From the NCBI RefSeq assembly GCF_010728155.1, contig NZ_AP022605.1, positions 868,001 to 932,000 of the forward strand: a stretch of 64,000 bases of DNA. Direction: 5' to 3'. Position numbers and translations under genes: made by a program. The notes under the pieces are model-generated. The model did not search any database, was not told where the DNA came from, and saw only the letters and a list, made by a program, of their open reading frames with translations. Below, one piece after another: positions 22,960-32,090 of the stretch. The DNA comes from Mycolicibacterium doricum (GTDB lineage Bacteria; Actinomycetota; Actinomycetes; Mycobacteriales; Mycobacteriaceae). The stretch's first letter is position 1. Every line of letters starts with the position of its first letter.

Positions 22960-24416
22960 TCCGGATCGTCGGAACCGGCGGTGATGATTTGCGGGGGCGG
23001 TGGCGGCGCCGCCGGATCGGTGGCCCCAGCCTCGACCGGGTCGGCGGTCAGCGTCGGGTCCGTGCCGTCGAGTCCGGAACCGGGGCCGGTGTAGTCGTCG
23101 GCGAGCACGACCCGAACCGTGCCCGGTGCCACAGAACCGTCCTGCACGACGGTGAGGCCACCCAGATCCTCCGAGACCGATTGCGCGCCAACGTCATCCA
23201 CCTTGGCGGCCCGCACCTGACTCCCGTCGACGGCGCCGCCCTCGTAGTTGCCGGTCGTGCCGGGGGTGAAGCCCTTCTGTGACAGTACCGCCGACACCGA
23301 CGCGGCAAGACCGTTGATGTCTGTGGCGTTGACGACCTCGACGGTGGTCTTGTCCGCGGTGTATGCGAGCTCCTCGGTCTTACCTTCGTCCTGTTCGTTG
23401 AGCAGGCCCGCTACCCACTCCTGAACCGCTGCCGGGTCGACTCGAACCACACTCTGCATGCCGTCGTCGCTCCAGCCGTCCTCACGCAACACCGGAATCG
23501 TGGCGAACGCGACGTTTCCGGCAGCCAACTTCTGCAGCTGGTCGACGAAATCCATGATGTCCCAGCCGTCGGAGAGCACCACCGACCGCTGTACGGCCGC
23601 CTCCAGCCGGCTCAGCGTGGCCGGGCTCGACAGCGTCTTGCTCGAGATCACCTCATGGGCCAGCGATGCCATCACCGCCTGCTGGCGGGTCACCCGGTCG
23701 AGATCGCCGCGCGGCAGATCGTGGCGCTGACGCACGAAGCTCAACGCCTGCGGACCATTGAGCTTCTGCCACCCGGCCGGGAAGTCCGCACCCGAAAGGG
23801 GTTCGTAGACAGGTTCTTTGAGGCAGACGTCGACACCGCCGAGGGCGTCGGTGATCAGTGCGAAGCCCAGTAGCCCGATCTCGGCGTAGTGGTCGACGGT
23901 GACCCCGGTCAGGTTCGCGACTGTCTTGATCAACGCCTCACGGCCGTCTTCGATCGCAAGCGGTTCGGCCTCGGCCGGGTCCATGCCCTGCCCCTCGACG
24001 AGTTCCTTGAGCTTCTCGAGGTGCACTGAGCCGTAGACGCCGTTGATCTTCATCCTGCCCATTCCCGGCGCCTGGACGTAGGAATCGCGCGGAATCGAGA
24101 TGGCCGTCGCCGACTGTCCGTTGTTCGGGATGCGGATCAGGATGATCGTGTCGGTGTTGGTGGACACGTCGTTGCCGGCGCGCAGGGCGGCCAGCTCGTC
24201 GCCCGACAGCGGGTTGCCGTGGGCGTCGGTGCGGCTGTCGGACCCCACCAGCAGCACGTCGATCGCACCGTCCTCGCCGCCTTCGCCGAGTGCCGGAGAA
24301 TTGATGTGGTTGATGCCCTCCTCGAACGACCGGATCCGGCTCCAGGCCACCCCGGTCCCGAGCACCACGGCAAGGGCGACCGTCACGGCGACGGCACGAA
24401 GGACTCGAGCGGGCAT
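22947..24416 (-). CDS. LytR-CpsA-Psr family ligase with LytR_C domain
   Basis: The 489-residue product has one N-terminal membrane helix (VLRAVAVTVALAVVLGTGVA), an LCP domain and a C-terminal LytR_C domain (VEVVNATDINGLAASVSAVL). LCP hallmarks are DVLLVGSDSRTD, NTDTIILIRIPNN, SIPRDSYVQAPGMGRMKING and FVRQRHDLPRGDLDRVTRQQ. In mycobacteria such enzymes (Lcp1/CpsA) join arabinogalactan to peptidoglycan. Its divergent neighbours rmlD and wbbL make the rhamnose linker of that same structure. Confidence 0.93.
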   Translation of the reverse strand: MPARVLRAVAVTVALAVVLGTGVAWSRIRSFEEGINHINSPALGEGGEDGAIDVLLVGSDSRTDAHGNPLSGDELAALRAGNDVSTNTDTIILIRIPNNGQSATAISIPRDSYVQAPGMGRMKINGVYGSVHLEKLKELVEGQGMDPAEAEPLAIEDGREALIKTVANLTGVTVDHYAEIGLLGFALITDALGGVDVCLKEPVYEPLSGADFPAGWQKLNGPQALSFVRQRHDLPRGDLDRVTRQQAVMASLAHEVISSKTLSSPATLSRLEAAVQRSVVLSDGWDIMDFVDQLQKLAAGNVAFATIPVLREDGWSDDGMQSVVRVDPAAVQEWVAGLLNEQDEGKTEELAYTADKTTVEVVNATDINGLAASVSAVLSQKGFTPGTTGNYEGGAVDGSQVRAAKVDDVGAQSVSEDLGGLTVVQDGSVAPGTVRVVLADDYTGPGSGLDGTDPTLTADPVEAGATDPAAPPPPPQIITAGSDDPECVN

Positions 24417-24495
24417 CAGCCCAGGTTACTGGCGAAGGTGGCGCAGACGGGGTAGCGATCGTCGGCGCGCCAGGCCGCGTGTCAAACTCACACGC

Positions 24496-25371
24496 ATGCC
24501 GCAACGTCTCGTGATCACCGGTGCCGGCGGCATGGTCGGGCGTATCCTGGCTGCTCAGGCCCACCGACAGGGACGTGAGGTGGTGGCGCTCACCTCGGCC
24601 GACTGCGACATCACCGATCGCGACGCAGTCGGGGCTCTGATCACCGCCGGTGACACGGTGGTCAACTGCGCGGCCCTCACCGACGTCGACCGCGCGGAAT
24701 CCGAGCCCGAACTGGCCCATACGGTCAACGCCCTCGGCCCGGGCAACCTCGCTACCGCTTGCGCGCGTGTCGGTGCGGGCCTCGTCCACGTGTCGACGGA
24801 CTACGTCTTCAGCGGCGACTTCGGCGGGGCATCGCCGCGTCCCTACGAGATCGACGACACGCCGCACCCGCTGAGCGTCTACGGGCGCACCAAACTCGCC
24901 GGAGAACGGGCGGTGCTCGACGTGCTGCCGCATGGTCACGTGGTGCGCACCGCATGGGTCTACGAGGGCGCCCACGGCACCGACTTCGTCGCCGCGATGC
25001 GTCGCAAGGCCCTCGGTACGGACACCGTCGACGTCGTGGCCGACCAGATCGGGTCGCCCACGAGCGCCCTGGACCTCGTCGGCGCGCTGCTCGAGATCGC
25101 CGACGGGGCAGTGCGCGGACCGCTGCTGCACGCCGCCAACGACGGTCAGGCCAGCCGCTTCGACCAGGCCCGCGCGGTCTTCGAGACGCTCGGCGCCGAC
25201 CCAGAGCGGGTGCGGCCGGTCGGCAGCGACCGCTTCCCGCGCCCGGCGCGCCGGCCCGCGTACTCGGCGTTGTGCGGTGCGGCGTCGACGGCCCGCGGCC
25301 TGACGCCGCTCCGCCCGTGGCGTAAGGCGCTGCTCGCGGCATTGGAAACGGCGTTGCCCGGGGATCGGTGA
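24496..25371 (+). CDS. rmlD: dTDP-4-dehydrorhamnose reductase RmlD
   Basis: The 291-residue short-chain dehydrogenase begins MPQRLVITGAGGMVGRILAA and has STDYVFSGDFGG and the catalytic YGRTK. RmlD makes dTDP-L-rhamnose, donor for the galactan linker of the mycobacterial wall. wbbL and manC follow closely, in the order of M. tuberculosis Rv3266c-Rv3264c. A 79-base gap to the divergent LCP gene should hold both promoters. Confidence 0.93.
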   Translation: MPQRLVITGAGGMVGRILAAQAHRQGREVVALTSADCDITDRDAVGALITAGDTVVNCAALTDVDRAESEPELAHTVNALGPGNLATACARVGAGLVHVSTDYVFSGDFGGASPRPYEIDDTPHPLSVYGRTKLAGERAVLDVLPHGHVVRTAWVYEGAHGTDFVAAMRRKALGTDTVDVVADQIGSPTSALDLVGALLEIADGAVRGPLLHAANDGQASRFDQARAVFETLGADPERVRPVGSDRFPRPARRPAYSALCGAASTARGLTPLRPWRKALLAALETALPGDR

Positions 25372-25417
25372 CGTGCCGCTACCCTCTACGCGTGCTGCGT
25401 GAACGGGTGGTCGCCCG

Positions 25418-26317
25418 ATGAGTGACGAATTGGTCGTCATCACGGTGACGTACTCGCCCGGCCCGCACCTCGACCGGTTCCTTGCCACGCTGGCGCACGC
25501 CACCGATCGACCCCTCTCGGTCGTGATAGCCGACAACGGGTCCACCGACGGTGCGCCGGAGCAGGCGGTCCAGCGGTATCCGAACATCCAACTGCTGCGC
25601 ACGGGCGCCAACCTGGGCTACGGCACCGCGATCAACCGGGCGGTCGCCTCGATCGAGCGGGAATCGGCACGCGGTGTCGACCCCGACCGGTCGGAATTCC
25701 TGCTCGTCGCCAACCCGGACGTGCAGTGGGGCCCCCGGTCGATCGATTTGCTGCTGGAGGCGGCGGATAGGTGGCCGCGGGCCGGAGCGCTGGGTCCGCT
25801 GATCCGCGATCCCGACGGCTCGGTGTATCCGTCGGCGCGCCACCTGCCCAGCCTCGTCCGCGGCGGGATGCATGCGGTGGTCGGGCCGTTCTGGCGGTCC
25901 AATCCGTGGACCGCGGCCTACCGCCAGGATCGAGCCGAGCCCAGCGAACGCCCGGTGGGCTGGTTGTCGGGGAGTTGCCTGTTGCTGCGCCGCTCGGCGT
26001 TCGCGCAGATCGGCGGATTCGACGAGCGGTACTTCATGTACATGGAGGACGTCGACCTCGGCGATCGCCTCGGTAAGGCCGGTTGGCTCAACGTCTACGT
26101 GCCGTCGGCGGAGATCCTGCACGACAAGGGGCATTCGACCGGGCGGGACCCGGCCCGCAACCTGGCCGCCCATCACCGCAGCACCTACACTTTCTTGTCT
26201 GATCGGTACCCGCGCCGGTGGCAGGCGCCGCTGCGGGGAGCCATGAAGAGTGCACTGGCGGTGCGAGCAGGTCTGGTGGTGCGCAAAGCTCGGCGAAATC
26301 AGGCCAGAGGGGGGTAG
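25418..26317 (+). CDS. wbbL: Rhamnosyltransferase WbbL
   Basis: The 299-residue GT2 enzyme starts MSDELVVITVTYSPGPHLDR. It has ADNGSTDGAPEQAV, LLVANPDVQWGPRSIDLLL (acidic metal-binding motif) and YFMYMEDVDLGDRLGKAGWL. WbbL adds rhamnose to GlcNAc-P-P-decaprenyl, the second linker step of arabinogalactan, and is essential in mycobacteria. It lies 46 bases after rmlD and four bases before manC. Confidence 0.93.
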   Translation: MSDELVVITVTYSPGPHLDRFLATLAHATDRPLSVVIADNGSTDGAPEQAVQRYPNIQLLRTGANLGYGTAINRAVASIERESARGVDPDRSEFLLVANPDVQWGPRSIDLLLEAADRWPRAGALGPLIRDPDGSVYPSARHLPSLVRGGMHAVVGPFWRSNPWTAAYRQDRAEPSERPVGWLSGSCLLLRRSAFAQIGGFDERYFMYMEDVDLGDRLGKAGWLNVYVPSAEILHDKGHSTGRDPARNLAAHHRSTYTFLSDRYPRRWQAPLRGAMKSALAVRAGLVVRKARRNQARGG

Positions 26318-26320
26318 GCA

Positions 26321-27397
26321 ATGGTGAATCCGGCGCAGGTCGACGCCGTCGTACTGGTGGGTGGGCAGGGCACCCGCCTGCGCCCGCTGACGCTGTCGGC
26401 GCCCAAACCGATGCTCCCGACGGCCGGGTTGGCGTTCCTCACCCACCTGCTGTCCCGCATCGCCGCGGCAGGCATCGAACACGTGGTGCTCGGGACGTCG
26501 TACAAGGCGGACGTCTTCGAGACCGAGTTCGGCGACGGTTCGAAGCTGGGCCTGCAGATTGAGTACGTGTTCGAGTCAGAGCCGCTGGGCACCGGCGGCG
26601 CGATCGCCAACGTGGCCGACAAACTGCGTTACGACACCGCGATGGTGTTCAACGGCGACGTGCTGTCCGGATGCGACCTGCGCGCTCTGCTGGACAGTCA
26701 TTTGAGCAAGGGCGCCGACGTCACCCTGCACCTGGTCCGGGTCGGCGACCCACGCGCGTTCGGATGCGTGCCGACCGACGCCGACGGCGTGGTGACCGCG
26801 TTCCTGGAGAAGACGCAGGATCCGCCGACCGACCAGATCAACGCGGGCTGCTATGTGTTCAAACGCTCGGTGATCGACCGCATCCCGCGAGACCGCGCCG
26901 TCTCGGTCGAACGGGAGGTCTTCCCCGGCCTGTTGTCGGACGGGCTGCGCGTGTGCGGTTATGTCGACGCGACGTACTGGCGCGACATGGGGACCCCCGA
27001 GGACTTCGTGCGGGGCTCAGCAGATCTGGTTCGCGGCATCGCGCCGTCGCCGGCGCTGCCGGGCCACCGCGGTGAGTCACTGGTCCACGACGGTGCGTCG
27101 GTGGCGCCGGGTGCGCTGCTGATCGGCGGCACCGTGGTGGGCCGCGGCGCAGAGATCAAGGCGGCTCGCCTCGACGGGGCGGTGATCTTCGACGGCGTGG
27201 ACGTCGGGGCCGGTGCGGTGATCGAACGGTCCATCATCGGCTTCGGCGCGCGGATCGGTCCGCGGGCCCTCATCCGCGACGCCGTGATCGGCGACGGCGC
27301 CGACATCGGCGCGCGGTGCGAGTTGTTGCGCGGGGCCCGGGTGTGGCCGGGAGTGGTGATCCCCGACGGCGGGATCCGCTACTCGACCGACGTCTGA
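26321..27397 (+). CDS. manC: Mannose-1-phosphate guanylyltransferase
   Basis: The 358-residue product has an N-terminal nucleotidyltransferase domain (VLVGGQGTRLRPLTLSAPKP, FNGDVLSGCDL) and a C-terminal left-handed helix of hexapeptide repeats (VDVGAGAVIERSIIGFGARI). It makes GDP-mannose for lipomannan, LAM and PIMs. In M. tuberculosis the orthologue (Rv3264c) has also been named manB or rmlA2, so the gene symbol is uncertain. Its end overlaps the convergent Nudix gene by 19 bases. Confidence 0.88.
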   Translation: MVNPAQVDAVVLVGGQGTRLRPLTLSAPKPMLPTAGLAFLTHLLSRIAAAGIEHVVLGTSYKADVFETEFGDGSKLGLQIEYVFESEPLGTGGAIANVADKLRYDTAMVFNGDVLSGCDLRALLDSHLSKGADVTLHLVRVGDPRAFGCVPTDADGVVTAFLEKTQDPPTDQINAGCYVFKRSVIDRIPRDRAVSVEREVFPGLLSDGLRVCGYVDATYWRDMGTPEDFVRGSADLVRGIAPSPALPGHRGESLVHDGASVAPGALLIGGTVVGRGAEIKAARLDGAVIFDGVDVGAGAVIERSIIGFGARIGPRALIRDAVIGDGADIGARCELLRGARVWPGVVIPDGGIRYSTDV

Positions 27398-27933
27398 CCC
27401 CGCCTTCGTGCCTGCGCGGCCAACTGCGCCAGTCCGAAATCCGTGTCCGCCGGCAGCGCGTCGAGCGGCCACCACCGCAGATCCAGGGACTCCTCCGAGC
27501 GGGCGAGTTGTGCACCCTCCGGCGCGCGCACCAGGAACTGCAGGTCGAGATGACGGGTGGGCACGCCCAGCGAGCAGGTCACCGGGTGCACGTGCACGGC
27601 CGCGAGCTGTGCATCGATCACCAGCCCCTCGACGCCGGATTCCTCGGTGGCTTCGCGGAGTGCGGCGGCGGCGACGTCCTGGTCGTCGGCTTCGCAGTGC
27701 CCCCCCACCTGAAGCCAGCGGCCGAAGCGCGGGTGCAGGGTGAGCACCGCGTGGCTGCCGGTGTGGTCCAGCACCAGCGCCGACGCGGTGACATGGCCGG
27801 GCACGCAGGCGCGCAGGCAGCCGTCGGGGCGGGCGGCGAGGAACGCCAGCACGGCGTGGCGCAGGGAATCCTGTGCTGGGTCGGGAGCGACCCATTCGGT
27901 CAAGATGCGTACCGCGGACCCATGCAGGCTCAC
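27379..27933 (-). CDS. Nudix hydrolase of the fbi operon
   Basis: From GTG 27933 the product has 184 residues. The Nudix box ends with the canonical [10 protein letters not shown] and is preceded by [19 protein letters not shown]; the early part is shifted by a residue against the standard GX5E spacing. A companion segment is [23 protein letters not shown]. Substrate is unknown. GTGA overlap with the fbiB stop (27930-27933) puts it in the F420 operon. Confidence 0.85.
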   Translation of the reverse strand: MSLHGSAVRILTEWVAPDPAQDSLRHAVLAFLAARPDGCLRACVPGHVTASALVLDHTGSHAVLTLHPRFGRWLQVGGHCEADDQDVAAAALREATEESGVEGLVIDAQLAAVHVHPVTCSLGVPTRHLDLQFLVRAPEGAQLARSEESLDLRWWPLDALPADTDFGLAQLAAQARRRGQTSVE

Positions 27934-29297
27934 CGGCGCACCAGAAGTCCGTCGGGCGACACCGGCTCCCGCGGGCCGTGCGGTTCGGCGGGATAGCCGA
28001 CCGCGACGGCGCCCATCGGCTCCCATTCCGCGGGCAGCTCCAGTTCCTCACGCACCACATCGGCGGCGAAGATCGTCGAGCCGATCCAGCAACTGCCCAC
28101 CTCCCGCACCGCCAGTGCGACGAGGAATGCCTGGACGGCGGCCCCCACCGCCACGGTGAACATGGTGTGCTCGGCCGCGGTTCGGGCCGCGTCCGGATAC
28201 TCGTGCGCACCGTCGGGTACCAGGAACGGGATGACGAGTTCGGGTGCATCGTAGAGGATTTCGCCGCGACTCAGGCGGCGTTCGACGGCGGCTACGGCCC
28301 GGCCATCGGCCAGCAGGTCATCGCGCCAGCGGTCTTTCATCCGGTCGAGCAGCCGGGTGCGGACGGCGGGATCGGTCACCCAGACAAAGCGGACTGGCCT
28401 GGTGTGGTGCGGCGCGGGAGCGGTGAGCGCTTCGGCGACGGCGTCCTCGACGATCTCAGGTGCCACCGGATCGGCGCTGAAGCGCCGTACCGAGCGGCGC
28501 AGCAGTTGAGCCTCGGCGCGGCCCCGGGCGATCGCCTCCGCCGTGCCCAGCCAGAACAGGTCGTCCTCGCCGGGGCGCAGCAGATCGCGCGCCGTCGATC
28601 CGTTGTCGGTCAACGTCAGTCCGCGCACCACGGCGACGGGGATGCCGGTGAGCTTGCCCTTGACCAGGTCCGCGGCGGCGGCGATCTCGTCGGCGACGGC
28701 GACTTCGGTGACCTGAAGCTCGTTGCCGTGCGGGTCGCGGGCGCCGGCGTATCCGTGCAGCACGCTCAGGCCGGCAGCGCCGATCGCGGCATCGACCTGA
28801 CCGTTGCGCCAGGCCCTACCCATCGTGTCGGTGATCACGATGCCGACCGTGACGCCGAGTCGTTCGGCGAGGCCGGTCCGTAGGCGCGCGGCGCTCCCGT
28901 CGGGATCGACCGGCAGCAGGGCGAGTTCGGTGGTGTCGACGTTGGAACCGTCGACCCCGGCGGCCGCCTGGATGATGCCGATGGCGTTCTCCGTGATCAA
29001 GGTGCGTCCCTTCCGGGCGAGGACCCGCACGGCTTCGGCGTCGATCAGTCTGCGGCGCAACGCGTCTCGCTCTTCAGGTGCCTCCGGTGCGGCGACGATG
29101 CGGCCCTCGCACTTGGACACCACCTTGCTGGTGACCACCACGACATCGCCGTCGCGCAGCCACGGTGCGGCGGCCGCCAGTGCGGCGGCCAGGTCGTCGC
29201 CGGGCCGGAACTCCGGCAACCCGGGCACCGGCAGGAGTTCGACCACCGTGGCTGAGCCGTGTTCGGTGCCCGCGGAGGAACCGCCGTTTTCGGTCAC
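27930..29297 (-). CDS. fbiB: F420-0:gamma-glutamyl ligase/dehydro-F420 reductase FbiB
   Basis: The 455-residue bifunctional protein has the CofE ligase domain N-terminally ([51 protein letters not shown]) and a nitroreductase-like FMN domain from about residue 245 ([20 protein letters not shown] and [20 protein letters not shown]). It adds the glutamate tail of F420 and reduces dehydro-F420-0. Start overlaps the fbiA stop by four bases. Confidence 0.95.
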   Translation of the reverse strand: MTENGGSSAGTEHGSATVVELLPVPGLPEFRPGDDLAAALAAAAPWLRDGDVVVVTSKVVSKCEGRIVAAPEAPEERDALRRRLIDAEAVRVLARKGRTLITENAIGIIQAAAGVDGSNVDTTELALLPVDPDGSAARLRTGLAERLGVTVGIVITDTMGRAWRNGQVDAAIGAAGLSVLHGYAGARDPHGNELQVTEVAVADEIAAAADLVKGKLTGIPVAVVRGLTLTDNGSTARDLLRPGEDDLFWLGTAEAIARGRAEAQLLRRSVRRFSADPVAPEIVEDAVAEALTAPAPHHTRPVRFVWVTDPAVRTRLLDRMKDRWRDDLLADGRAVAAVERRLSRGEILYDAPELVIPFLVPDGAHEYPDAARTAAEHTMFTVAVGAAVQAFLVALAVREVGSCWIGSTIFAADVVREELELPAEWEPMGAVAVGYPAEPHGPREPVSPDGLLVRR

Positions 29298-30289
29298 AGC
29301 GGCACCCCGGCCAATCGGATGCCGGCGCGGACCATCTCGGCGGTGGTGGCTGGGTCCATCATCAACAGCGGCACCTCGGCGACCTCCACGCCGTCGATCT
29401 GCGCGCTGTCACCCTCGTGCACGAGCCATGCATCGAGGATCCCGGTGCCGGACCGGGCGCCGTAGTGGCGGCCTACCGCTTCGGAGGTGGATGCGACGCC
29501 GATCACGGACAGGCACTCATCGGCCATGCCACGCAACGGTTTTCCGGCGACGATCGGCGAGTAGCCGATGATCTTGGCCGGTGTCGACCGGAGGGCGCCG
29601 CGGATGCCGGGGGTGGAGAGGATGGAGCCGATGCTGACCACCGGGTTGGACGGGGCCACCAGCACGACGTCCGCGTCGGCGATGGCCGCGGTGACGCCGG
29701 GGGCGGTGGTGGCCTTGTCGGCGCCGACGACGGCGAAGCTGTGGGTGGGGACCTTCGCGCGGTATCGGACCCACCACTCCTGGAAGTGGATGGCACGGCG
29801 CTCACCGGTGTCCGGGTCGGTGATCACCACATGCGTTTCGCTGCGGTCGTCGCTGGCGGGCAGCAGGCGGGCACCGGGTTTCCATCGGTCGCACAACGCC
29901 TCGGTGACCTGTGACAGCGGATATCCTGCGCGCAGCATCTGGCTGCGCACCAAATGGGTGGCCAGGTCGCGGTCGCCGAGTCCGAACCAGTCCGGCTGGA
30001 CGCCGTAGGCGGCGAGTTCCTCCTTGGCATGCCAGGTTTCGTCGCGGTGCCCCCATCCGCGGTCGGGGTCGATACCGCCGCCCAGGGTGTACATGCACGT
30101 GTCGAGGTCCGGGCAGATCCGCACCCCGAACATCCAGGTGTCGTCACCGACGTTGACCACTGCGGTCAACTCGTGGCCATCGGAGTCCGGTTCGCCGTCC
30201 CGGGCGAACTGGCCCAGACCGAGCAGGTGCTGCACGCCGAGCAGAAAGCGTGCCCCCCCGACGCCGCCGACCAGAACCGTCACCTTCAC
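29294..30289 (-). CDS. fbiA: 2-phospho-L-lactate/PEP transferase FbiA (CofD)
   Basis: The 331-residue product begins [20 protein letters not shown], the CofD phosphate-binding start, with [20 protein letters not shown] and [12 protein letters not shown]. FbiA joins the phosphoenolpyruvyl or lactyl phosphate unit to the deazaflavin Fo. It is the first gene of the operon with fbiB and the Nudix gene and diverges from whiB2. Confidence 0.95.
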   Translation of the reverse strand: MKVTVLVGGVGGARFLLGVQHLLGLGQFARDGEPDSDGHELTAVVNVGDDTWMFGVRICPDLDTCMYTLGGGIDPDRGWGHRDETWHAKEELAAYGVQPDWFGLGDRDLATHLVRSQMLRAGYPLSQVTEALCDRWKPGARLLPASDDRSETHVVITDPDTGERRAIHFQEWWVRYRAKVPTHSFAVVGADKATTAPGVTAAIADADVVLVAPSNPVVSIGSILSTPGIRGALRSTPAKIIGYSPIVAGKPLRGMADECLSVIGVASTSEAVGRHYGARSGTGILDAWLVHEGDSAQIDGVEVAEVPLLMMDPATTAEMVRAGIRLAGVPL

Positions 30290-30434
30290 ACCGAACGAGA
30301 CTAGGCGCTCGCCTTCGACGAGGTCGCACCGCTCCTCGCGGCCGGGCGGATGCCGGGGTCACGTGCCGGACACGCCGAGATTTCCGACGCGCCGCGGAAC
30401 CGTCACGAGGTGGTATGAATTCCTGTTCCAGCGC

Positions 30435-30469
30435 TTGACCGCAGCGTTTCACCGGTGTGTAATCACACC
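30435..30469 (+). promoter_or_regulatory. Candidate whiB2 promoter with overlapping inverted repeat
   Basis: TTGACC (30435-30440) and TGTAAT (30458-30463) are 17 bases apart. The inverted repeat GGTGTGTAATCACACC (30454-30469) covers the -10 region, and GTGTC follows at about 30471. This would leave a leader of about 135 bases before ATG 30605. The rest of the 315-base gap to fbiA shows nothing else clear. Confidence 0.45.
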
Positions 30470-30604
30470 AGTGTCATTTCCCGGGTTTGCCAGCCGATTT
30501 CGGTGTCGCAGACCGAGATTCGATCACATGTTCGAATTGAGTCGGCCCTCCAGCACCTCGTGGGGCCACGTGGATCTACGACACTGAGTGAGGAGGGGCG
30601 GGAA

Positions 30605-30994
30605 ATGTCTTTTGAGCAAGGCGAATTCGATCGCGTGGTGCGGTTCGACAGCCGGCTACTCGGCTCCGTCGGCAGGGCGTCACAGAACGGCACGGGAGCC
30701 GCACCGATGGGGGCCATCGGTCGGCCTCAGCTGAGTCTGGTTCCGGAACACGTCGACACCGAGCCGGAGGACGCCGACGATCTATGGCAGGAGCGCGCGC
30801 TGTGCGCTCAGACCGATCCCGAGGCGTTCTTCCCCGAGAAGGGTGGGTCGACTCGCGAGGCCAAGCGGATCTGCCACGGCTGCGAGGTCCGGGACGAGTG
30901 CCTGGACTACGCGCTGGCCCACGACGAGCGCTTCGGAATCTGGGGCGGGCTCTCCGAGCGCGAGCGCCGTCGCCTCAAACGCGGCATCATCTGA
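30605..30994 (+). CDS. whiB2: WhiB2/WhmD iron-sulfur regulator
   Basis: The 129-residue product has the WhiB core: ALCAQTDPEAFFPEKGGSTR, then ICHGCEVRDECLDYAL and the turn GIWGGLSERERR. The four cysteines (C, CxxC, C) bind a 4Fe-4S cluster. WhmD is essential in M. smegmatis for septum formation and works with the major sigma factor and WhiA. ATG 30605 follows GAGGAGGGGCGGG. Its C-terminal basic tail RRRLKRGII is typical for DNA binding. Confidence 0.95.
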   Translation: MSFEQGEFDRVVRFDSRLLGSVGRASQNGTGAAPMGAIGRPQLSLVPEHVDTEPEDADDLWQERALCAQTDPEAFFPEKGGSTREAKRICHGCEVRDECLDYALAHDERFGIWGGLSERERRRLKRGII

Positions 30995-31027
30995 CCCCAA
31001 CCTGGCTCCTCTGTTGGGTGCCCCGCC

Positions 31028-31450
31028 TTACTCGTCGTCGATCGTCGGGTCGATGACGGAGGGTTCGACCCCCAGATATGTGGCCACCTGAGCCACGAGC
31101 ACCTCATGCAACAGCTCGGCGAGTTCGTCGGAGTCCTTGGCCCGACGCTCGATCGGCTTCCTGAACAAGACGATCCGCGCCCGCGTGGAGTTGCCGCGGA
31201 CATCGACGCCGGCCGGTATCAACCGGGCCAGTGCTACCGGCCCATCGCCCACCACTTCGGGCGGCCACTGCACATTCTCGGGATCCTTCGGCGCCATGCG
31301 CGGGATCTCGTCGACCGCGACGTCCAATCCGGACACCCGGTCCTGCCACCGCCGCTCGATCGGCTCGTATGCCTCCAGCACCGCCATGTCGAACCGCTCG
31401 GCTCGGCTGCGCCACCCAGGCACCGTCGGCGGCAGCAGCGGGCCGCGCAT
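31028..31450 (-). CDS. Metallopeptidase-family protein (Rv3259 type)
   Basis: From ATG 31450 (MRGPLLPPTVPGWRSRAERF) the product has 140 residues, as in M. tuberculosis. Conserved blocks are AVLEAYEPIERRWQDRVSGL, RIVLFRKPIERRAKDSDELA and LLHEVLVAQVATYLGVEPSV. The family is grouped with small zincin-like peptidases, but here the HExxH motif is not kept (HEVLVAQ), so activity is doubtful. A longer frame to 31549 would overlap the divergent gene's promoter and is less likely. Confidence 0.8.
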   Translation of the reverse strand: MRGPLLPPTVPGWRSRAERFDMAVLEAYEPIERRWQDRVSGLDVAVDEIPRMAPKDPENVQWPPEVVGDGPVALARLIPAGVDVRGNSTRARIVLFRKPIERRAKDSDELAELLHEVLVAQVATYLGVEPSVIDPTIDDE

Positions 31451-31583
31451 CTCTCGACCGCGGCGGGAGATCCAGCGGTTGCCCTCGGCCACGGTCACCG
31501 ATCGTAACGGTTGGCTATCGGCGCGTCTGCCGCTGCGCGTGTCCGGCACCGCGCGGCATTCGTCCCGCGATAGCCTTCCGTTC

Positions 31584-32006
31584 GTGAATGTTCCCCGTCG
31601 CTGCTGCAGGCCCGGGTGCCCCCACTATGCGGTGGCGACGCTGACGTTCGTCTACTCCGACTCCACCGCTGTCGTCGGTCCACTGGCCACCGTGTCCGAA
31701 CCGCACTCGTGGGACCTGTGCGTGGGCCACGCCAGCCGGATCACCGCGCCGCGCGGGTGGGAACTCGTCCGGCACGCCGGGCCACTGCCATCGCACTCCG
31801 ACGACGACGAACTCGTCGCCCTGGCCGACGCGGTCCGAGAAGGACGCGATTCGGCGGCACCCGCCAGCGGGGGAGTCGTCCCCGGGTTCTCCGATCCTAC
31901 GAGCGGCGCCCAGAGTCGAGCGTTGCTGGCACCACCGGTGTTGCGGCCCGAACCGACCGGCCGCCGGCGCGGTCACCTGCGCGTGCTTCCCGACCCCGCC
32001 GAATAG
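31584..32006 (+). CDS. DUF3499 zinc-ribbon-like protein (Rv3258c type)
   Basis: From GTG 31584 the 140-residue product reads VNVPRRCCRPGCPHYAVATL, then YSDSTAVVGPLATVSEPHSW and DLCVGHASRITAPRGWELVR. Conserved cysteines (CCRPGC and LCVGH) suggest a metal site. DUF3499 proteins are actinobacterial and unstudied; they usually precede phosphomannomutase genes, as here. Confidence 0.85.
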   Translation: MNVPRRCCRPGCPHYAVATLTFVYSDSTAVVGPLATVSEPHSWDLCVGHASRITAPRGWELVRHAGPLPSHSDDDELVALADAVREGRDSAAPASGGVVPGFSDPTSGAQSRALLAPPVLRPEPTGRRRGHLRVLPDPAE

Positions 32007-32090
32007 GCCCAAATAGGGCGTCATAGCTTCGCGAACGAATCCTCCGGTGCGGATAGGCTGACGGAAACGTCCCCGATTCCAAGGAGTTGT

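Noticed and set aside
31451..31549. Longer N-terminus for the Rv3259-like protein
   Set aside because: The family starts at MRGPLLPP; the added 33 residues are not conserved as far as I recall.
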